Assembly (NCBI GenBank): GCA_023416655.1
Contig: JAEZHK010000121.1
Span: 1 to 18,907, forward strand
Source: Bacillota bacterium
GTDB taxonomy: Bacteria; Bacillota; Clostridia; Christensenellales; Aristaeellaceae
Length of the DNA stretch: 18,907 nucleotides
Direction of reading: 5' to 3'
Of the stretch, positions 15,020 through 18,907 are shown in pieces. The translations under genes were made by a program, and so were the position numbers. The notes below the pieces were generated by a model, which saw nothing but the letters and a program-made list of their open reading frames with translations, had not been told where the DNA came from and made no database searches. Position 1 is the first letter of the stretch. Every line of letters starts with the position of its first letter.

Positions 15020-15720
15020 CGCTGGCGGAGGCGCTTCAGATCCCCCGCGGCGTCACCGCGTTTGTCGGCGGCGGCGGCAAGACGACGGCAATCGCGCGCC
15101 TCGCGCGGGAATTATCGGCTTTGGGTCGGGTTTTGGTCGCCACCACCACCCGCATCTACCCCCCGGATTTTCCGGTTCTGATTGACCCGGATGAGGGCGC
15201 GCTCCGAGAGGCTTTCCGGCATCACGCGATCGTCGCCGTGGGCAGCGCCTGCGAGGCGAAGCTCGGGCCACCCGAAAATCTGGAGGCGCTGTGCGCGCTG
15301 AGCGACTATGCACTGATTGAGGCCGACGGCGCGCGAGGTCTGCCGCTGAAGGCCCCCGCCGCCCACGAGCCGGTGATTCCGGCGGATGCGCGGCTGGTGG
15401 TCGCCGTTGCGGGGGTGGACGGCATCGGCCAGCCGGTTTCCGCCGCGCACCGTCCCGAGCTCTACGCGGCGCTGACCGGGAAGCCACTCCACGCACTTGT
15501 GACGCCGGAGGACGTGGCGAAAGCGCTCCTCCATCCCGACGGGCAGAGGAAGGGTGTAAACTGCCCCTGGCGGGTTCTCCTGGGCAAGGCGGACGACGAG
15601 GAACGGTTGGCGCTTGCGCGGGCCTGTGCAAAGAAAATCCCCGGCGTCGCGGTCATCGCGTCGCTGAAAAGTGATCCGGTTTTACTCGAAGTTTGGAGGG
15701 ATGGCGCGTGCGAATCCTGA
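15016..15720 (+). CDS. yqeC: YqeC, selenium-dependent molybdenum hydroxylase maturation protein
   Basis: A 234-residue P-loop protein of the family found near selenium-dependent molybdenum hydroxylases such as xanthine dehydrogenases. FVGGGGKTT (16-24) is the nucleotide-binding loop, VATTTRIYPP follows, and EADGARGLPLKAPAAHEPVIP further on is a near-diagnostic family motif. It probably acts in the cytosol to load or activate the selenium-containing molybdenum cofactor; the exact reaction is not established. The start ATG 15016 overlaps the stop of the small ORF, with GGGTGG upstream. Its 3' end overlaps the yqeB start by 13 bases, so the two are co-translated. No hydroxylase subunit lies in the window. 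Confidence 0.9.
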   Translation: MTLAEALQIPRGVTAFVGGGGKTTAIARLARELSALGRVLVATTTRIYPPDFPVLIDPDEGALREAFRHHAIVAVGSACEAKLGPPENLEALCALSDYALIEADGARGLPLKAPAAHEPVIPADARLVVAVAGVDGIGQPVSAAHRPELYAALTGKPLHALVTPEDVAKALLHPDGQRKGVNCPWRVLLGKADDEERLALARACAKKIPGVAVIASLKSDPVLLEVWRDGACES

Positions 15721-16499
15721 TCAAGGGCGCGGGTGACCTGGCCACGGGCGTCGCGGTGCGGCTGAAGCGGGCGGGCTTTGACATCGTCATGACCGACCTT
15801 CCCCACCCCACCGCCGTGCGCCGCACGGTTAGCTTCTGCGAGGCCATCCTGGAGGGCGAGATGGTGGTGGAAGGCATTCGTGCGCGGCGCGCGGAAAGCG
15901 TCGAGGCGGCGGAATCCATCATGGCAGACGGGGACATCGCGGTCATCGCCGACCCCGAGGCACGTTGCAAGGAGTTCCTCAAGCCTTTCGCGGTGGTGGA
16001 CGCCATATTGGCCAAGCGGAATACCGGCACAGGCATTCAGGACGCGCAGGTGGTCGTAGCGCTGGGGCCGGGCTTTACGGCGGGCGTCGACTGCCACGCG
16101 GTGGTCGAGACCATGCGCGGCCACGACCTGGGCCGCGTGATTACGTCCGGCACCGCCCATCCGAACACCGGCATCCCCGGCGAGATCGGCGGCCATACGG
16201 TGGAGCGGCTGCTGCGCGCGCCTGCGGATGGGCTATTCCAGCCGCTTGCGGCCATCGGCGAAGTGGTGAAGGCGGGCGCCGTGGTGGCGTCCGTTGCGGG
16301 GGTCCCGCTCAGGGCGCTGATCTCCGGCGTGGTCCGTGGGCTGCTGCGCGAAGGCACGCCCGTGCATAAGGGCATGAAGAGCGGCGACATCGACCCGCGC
16401 TGCGAGATCTTCCACTGTTTTTCGGTCTCCGACAAGGCGCGCGCCATCGGCGGCGGCGTACTGGAGGCCATCCTGGGGCTTGGAGAGATAATGCATTGA
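15708..16499 (+). CDS. yqeB: YqeB / EF2563-type selenium-dependent molybdenum hydroxylase system protein
   Basis: A 263-residue protein of the family recognised as a marker of the selenium-dependent molybdenum hydroxylase system. The N-terminus ILIKGAGDLATGVAVRLKRAG is a Rossmann-like Gly-rich loop, followed by PTAVRRTVSF. Later landmarks are the metal- or cofactor-ligand candidates in AKRNTGTG, GPGFTAGVDCHAVVET, and TAHPNTGIPGEIGGHT. The start is GTG 15708, seven bases after GGAGGG, overlapping the end of yqeC; the frame opens at TTG 15693, but that codon is part of the ribosome-binding region. The last codons form one arm of a 12-pair hairpin at 16493-16523. The protein probably acts with YqeC and XdhC, whose gene is convergent just downstream. 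Confidence 0.9.
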   Translation: MRILIKGAGDLATGVAVRLKRAGFDIVMTDLPHPTAVRRTVSFCEAILEGEMVVEGIRARRAESVEAAESIMADGDIAVIADPEARCKEFLKPFAVVDAILAKRNTGTGIQDAQVVVALGPGFTAGVDCHAVVETMRGHDLGRVITSGTAHPNTGIPGEIGGHTVERLLRAPADGLFQPLAAIGEVVKAGAVVASVAGVPLRALISGVVRGLLREGTPVHKGMKSGDIDPRCEIFHCFSVSDKARAIGGGVLEAILGLGEIMH

Positions 16500-16523
16500 A
16501 AAACCCCGAGTGTTTTTCAATGC
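16493..16523 (+). other. 12-pair hairpin across the yqeB stop codon
   Basis: GCATTGAAAAAC (16493-16504) and GTTTTTCAATGC (16512-16523) form a perfect stem with the seven-base loop CCCGAGT. The yqeB stop TGA (16497-16499) lies within the upstream arm. The T-run is inside the stem, not after it, so this is not a typical intrinsic terminator. It could slow ribosomes, protect the 3' end, or be a remnant of a repeat. Confidence 0.55.
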
Positions 16524-16586
16524 GATGGAAGAGAAACTGCGTGCGCCTGAAATTCTCTGGAATTTCCGGGCGGCTCACTGACAGAA

Positions 16587-16657
16587 GGAATGTTTCCTCC
16601 ACCAGTGTGCGCACTGGTTATGGAAACACGTTCCCGGCGCACAGGTCGCCTGGAACG
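16587..16657. other. two mutually exclusive stem-loops in the yqeB/xdhC intergenic region
   Basis: Between yqeB and xdhC (16500-16807, 308 bases) I find no gene. CCAGTG-TGCG-CACTGG (16602-16617) sits inside a longer stem joining GGAA and GTTTCC (16587-16597) to GGAAAC and TTCC (16622-16634). CGTTCC and GGCG (16629-16639) can alternatively pair with CGCC and GGAACG (16647-16657), with one mismatch. Both structures use TTCC 16631-16634, so they exclude each other. A further GACG/CGTC pairing follows near 16669-16684. This is compatible with a structured RNA, but no named family could be assigned. Confidence 0.4.
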
Positions 16658-16745
16658 GTTGGAAGGTGCGACGAGGTTTGCGTCCCCACAGATTTCGTTA
16701 CCGATTGCTCTGCTGGTAGAATCATTCATGGAACATCGACCTAAA

Positions 16746-16789
16746 CGGGCTGTTTCAGCGCAGGGGTAAGCCGCGTCTGAAACAGCCCG
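16746..16789. terminator. shared terminator-like stem between convergent yqeB and xdhC
   Basis: CGGGCTGTTTCAG (16746-16758) pairs perfectly with CTGAAACAGCCCG (16777-16789), 13 pairs around an 18-base loop. The plus strand continues ATCATTTTAAG and the minus strand TTTAG, so the T-tracts are short on both sides. Its location 18 bases after the xdhC stop, between convergent genes, favours a two-way terminator. Confidence 0.6.
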
Positions 16790-16807
16790 ATCATTTTAAG
16801 AAAGGTT

Positions 16808-17809
16808 TCAACGAATCTGAGAACGCCGCTGGATCATCTCCGCCGCGATGCTGACCGCGATCTCCTCCGGCGTCTCCGCGCCGATCGGAAGGCCGATGGG
16901 CGCCGAGACCCGCGCGAGGTTGTCCTTGGTGAAGCCGTCGGCCATCAGGCGGTCCCTGGTCGCCGCCACCTTGGCGCGGCTGCCGATCATGCCGATGTAG
17001 GCGGCCTGCGTGGTCAGAACCTGCCGAAGCACCTCGTAGTCCTTCTGGTGGCCGCGGGTCACGATCACCACATAGTCCTCGGGGATGATCTCGAAATCGT
17101 CCAGGAAGTTGTCCATGCGGCAGAGCAGCGACCCGGCCGCGGCCGGGAAACGCGCGATGTCCGCGAACTCCTCCCGGTCTTCGAACACGTAGACCGGAAA
17201 GGCGATGCTGGCGAGGATCGGCACCAGCGCGCAGGCGACGTGCCCGCCGCCGAAGATGAGCGCCCGGCCAGCGCGCACTACCGGGTCGACGAAGCGCGGC
17301 CGATCGCTTTCCGCGTAAGAAGGCAGCGAGCCCTTCAGCGGCTCCGGCGTCAGCGATTCGCCCAGAACCAGACCGTCCTTGCCGTACAGCGCCATGTGGA
17401 CTTTGCCGGATGAGCCCAGTTCCTGCGCCAGCCAGCGCGGCGAACGCGCGTCCAGCGCCGACAGGATGTCTTCAAAGATTGAGACAACCGCCGCATCCCC
17501 CGCCGGAATGGGATTGAAAAGAAGCGTCACGTCGCCGCCGCAGATCATGCCCAGCCCCGCGGCGTCGTCCCGGGTCAGGCTGTAGCGCCGGACTTCGCCC
17601 GCATAGCCGAGCAGAACATGTCCATGCTTCCTCGCCTCGTTTTCCACCGCGCCGCCGCCCACGGTGCCCTCCGTGCCGCCATCCGCGAAGATGACCATCA
17701 TCGCGCCGGCGTGCCGGGGCGCGGAACCTTTGGACTGTGCCACCGTGACCAGCGTCAGCGGCTCCCCCGCTTTCAGCTTCTCTACGATTGCCCGATAGAC
17801 CTGCCGCAT
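16808..17809 (-). CDS. xdhC: XdhC-family molybdenum cofactor insertion/maturation protein
   Basis: A 333-residue protein of the XdhC/CoxI family, which binds molybdenum cofactor, helps its sulfuration and delivers it to xanthine dehydrogenase-type enzymes in the cytosol. The N-terminal XdhC_CoxI domain has GSAPRHAGAMMVI (28-40) and EGTVGGGAVENE, and a Cys in GMICGGDVT. The C-terminal Rossmann domain has ALIFGGGHVACALVPIL, then VFEDREEFAD, VIVTRGHQKDYEVL, YIGMIGSRAK, and the ending IGLPIGAETPEEIAVSIAAEMI, all typical. The start ATG 17809 has GGGGGAT seven bases upstream. The gene is convergent with yqeB and lies 68 bases after the CD1247-type gene, from which it is separated by a terminator; I found no clear promoter of its own, so read-through may supply some transcription. 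Confidence 0.93.
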   Translation of the reverse strand: MRQVYRAIVEKLKAGEPLTLVTVAQSKGSAPRHAGAMMVIFADGGTEGTVGGGAVENEARKHGHVLLGYAGEVRRYSLTRDDAAGLGMICGGDVTLLFNPIPAGDAAVVSIFEDILSALDARSPRWLAQELGSSGKVHMALYGKDGLVLGESLTPEPLKGSLPSYAESDRPRFVDPVVRAGRALIFGGGHVACALVPILASIAFPVYVFEDREEFADIARFPAAAGSLLCRMDNFLDDFEIIPEDYVVIVTRGHQKDYEVLRQVLTTQAAYIGMIGSRAKVAATRDRLMADGFTKDNLARVSAPIGLPIGAETPEEIAVSIAAEMIQRRSQIR

Positions 17810-17831
17810 GCAGAATCCCCCTTTTATGGTG

Positions 17832-17856
17832 AAAAACCCCGGCTTTCGCCGGGGTT
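17832..17856 (-). terminator. intrinsic terminator after the efp/CD1247-type genes
   Basis: On the minus strand AACCCCGGC and GCCGGGGTT form a nine-pair GC-rich stem with loop GAAA, followed by TTTTT (two in the stem). It lies 21 bases after the stop of the CD1247-type gene and about 20 bases before the xdhC start. Confidence 0.85.
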
Positions 17857-17877
17857 GAACGCATTTGTAACCAGAAT

Positions 17878-18429
17878 CTAGGTCTTTTCCGGTTCCTCGG
17901 GCGCGGGCTTTGCCATCGGGACGTTTTCAAAGTCCATCGGCACGCCGGTCACCTTGGCGCCGCAGTGCGGGCAGATGAGAAGCCGCTCGCCGTCGTCCCC
18001 GGCGTCTACGCAGAACATGCCGTTGCACTCCGGGCACAGGCAGCCCACGTACATGGCGCAGTCGTCCGACGCTTCGGCGTCCCCTTCCTCGTCATCGGCA
18101 TCGGATTCCTCGGCATCGAAGGTGAAATCGCCTTCGTCATCGTCCTCATCACCGGTATCAGGCTCGTCATCGTCAAAATCGAAGCCGTCTTCGTCGTCGC
18201 CCTCTTCGCCCTCGCACTGGAGTTCCAGTTCCTCGAGGTCGTCGTCAATGCACTCCACGTAGTCGTTTAGCTCCTGATAGGCTTCCTGGAGCTCGTCCAA
18301 CTGCTTCGCGGCCTCGCTGAGCACATCGATCATCTGCACGATCAGCTTCCCCTCGCCTGAAGAAGCGTCGATCTTCATGCCCTCGGCTAATCCCTTCAGA
18401 TAGGAAACCTTCTCACCCAGATTGCTCAT
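17878..18429 (-). CDS. CD1247 N-terminal-domain protein with acidic linker and zinc ribbon
   Basis: A 183-residue protein of unknown role. The first 55 residues (MSNLGEKVSYLKGLAEG and a Leu/Glu-rich helix) match the CD1247 N-terminal domain common in Clostridia and probably form a coiled coil or helical hairpin. Residues about 60-123 are a very acidic, low-complexity Asp/Glu linker. The C-terminal part is a zinc ribbon with CPEC (132-135) and CPHC (153-156), followed by a Pro/Glu-rich tail. No membrane segment is present. The start ATG 18429 has GGAGGCGAGG just upstream; the frame opens much earlier but overlaps efp. It lies 37 bases after efp on the same strand and ends before a strong terminator, so the pair looks like one transcription unit. 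Functional ideas such as nucleic acid or polymerase contact are inference. Confidence 0.85.
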   Translation of the reverse strand: MSNLGEKVSYLKGLAEGMKIDASSGEGKLIVQMIDVLSEAAKQLDELQEAYQELNDYVECIDDDLEELELQCEGEEGDDEDGFDFDDDEPDTGDEDDDEGDFTFDAEESDADDEEGDAEASDDCAMYVGCLCPECNGMFCVDAGDDGERLLICPHCGAKVTGVPMDFENVPMAKPAPEEPEKT

Positions 18430-18466
18430 GTCCTCGCCTCCTCGATGTCGATACAACGAAACCTTT

Positions 18467-18907
18467 TTACGCGCGCTCCATGTACTCGCCGTTGCGGGTG
18501 TCGATGCGCAGCACTTCGCCAATTTCGATAAACAGCGGCACCTGCAGCGTGTAGCCCGTTTCGACGGTGGCGGCCTTATAGGTGCCGGTGGCCGTGTCGC
18601 CGCGGAAGCCGGGCTCGGTTTCAATGACCTTGAGCTCGACGAAGTTGGGTGCGGCGACCGAGAACGCGGCGCCCTTGAAGAAGCGCACGGTGACCTTGGT
18701 CTCCTCCTTGACGAAGGGGATCGCGTCCTCCACCTGCTCGCGGGTCAGGCCGATCTGCTCGAAGGTCTCGGTGTCCATGAAATAGTATAGGTCGCCATCG
18801 CCGTAGAGATACTGCATCTCCTTGGTTTCGATGAGTGCCTTGGGCATTTTGTCGGTGGGGTTGAAGGTGCGCTCCAGCACCGAACCGGTCATGATGTTTT
18901 TGATCCG
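18467..18907 (-). CDS. efp: elongation factor P, 5' end cut by the window edge
   Basis: EF-P enters the ribosome between the P and E sites and relieves stalling at runs of proline. The visible 146 residues start in the end of the N-terminal domain (RIKNIMTGSVLERTFNPTD) and cover the two OB-fold domains, with YLYGDGDLYYFMD and the C-terminal VPLFIEIGEVLRIDTRNGEY. The family length is about 185, so roughly 40 residues, including the modified loop-tip residue (Lys or Arg), lie beyond the right edge. The frame continues open to base 18907; the internal ATG at 18892 is not the true start. It precedes the CD1247-type gene by 37 bases; the promoter is outside the window. Confidence 0.97.
   Translation of the reverse strand, partial: RIKNIMTGSVLERTFNPTDKMPKALIETKEMQYLYGDGDLYYFMDTETFEQIGLTREQVEDAIPFVKEETKVTVRFFKGAAFSVAAPNFVELKVIETEPGFRGDTATGTYKAATVETGYTLQVPLFIEIGEVLRIDTRNGEYMERA

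Noticed and set aside
16675..16687. Minus-strand sequence GGGGACGCAAACC resembling part of the c-di-GMP-I riboswitch core
   Set aside because: The rest of the aptamer is not there: no first GGGCAAACC segment, no GNRA hairpin and no matching 3' receptor stem. It also lies downstream of xdhC, not before a gene.
16496..16744. 82-codon open frame in the yqeB/xdhC spacer
   Set aside because: No ribosome-binding site, composition unlike the neighbours, and it crosses several strong hairpins; it is better seen as non-coding.

Overview
The window looks like chromosomal DNA from a GC-rich member of the Bacillota (class Clostridia). The evidence is strong purine-rich ribosome-binding sites 5-9 bases before ATG, GTG and TTG starts, TATAAT-type housekeeping promoters, a lipoprotein signal peptide, a CD1247-type zinc-ribbon protein next to elongation factor P, and the yqeC/yqeB/xdhC accessory genes that occur in Clostridia with selenium-dependent molybdenum hydroxylases. 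This is inference from gene content; no species can be named. I see no rRNA, tRNA, CRISPR array, insertion sequence or phage gene. Most very long open frames opposite the real genes are shadows caused by high GC.

Layout. 1-2129 (minus): the first codons of a lipoprotein, and upstream of it glutamine-dependent NAD+ synthetase (nadE) with its own promoter. 2130-2516: a divergent intergenic region with a row of stem-loops. 2517-9232 (plus): a promoter and five co-oriented genes, namely a HelD-like helicase, two different FAD-dependent oxidoreductases (BaiN/HI0933 type, then COG2509 type), a divergent HAM1/RdgB-like nucleotide pyrophosphatase, and a sugar phosphate isomerase/epimerase-like TIM barrel. 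9211-14735 (minus): a probable six-gene operon reading maltose phosphorylase, beta-phosphoglucomutase, nitrilase-family amidohydrolase, methyltransferase, P-loop kinase, cysteine-rich DUF3795 protein. 14812-16499 (plus): promoter, an unrecognised 45-codon ORF, yqeC and yqeB, all overlapping or coupled. 16500-16807: a convergent intergenic region full of hairpins, ending in a terminator-like stem. 16808-18907 (minus): xdhC, a terminator, the CD1247-type protein, and the truncated efp gene.

How the genes work together. Maltose phosphorylase and beta-phosphoglucomutase form a complete short route: maltose plus phosphate gives glucose and beta-glucose 1-phosphate, and the mutase makes glucose 6-phosphate. 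YqeC, YqeB and XdhC form a maturation set for selenium/molybdenum hydroxylases, although no hydroxylase or selD lies in the window. EF-P and the CD1247-type protein look like one transcription unit. The rest is mainly housekeeping or unassigned enzymes.

I did not find a clear new multi-gene system. The best leads are the two hairpin-rich intergenic regions, the small ORF coupled to yqeC, and the atypical HAM1-like protein.
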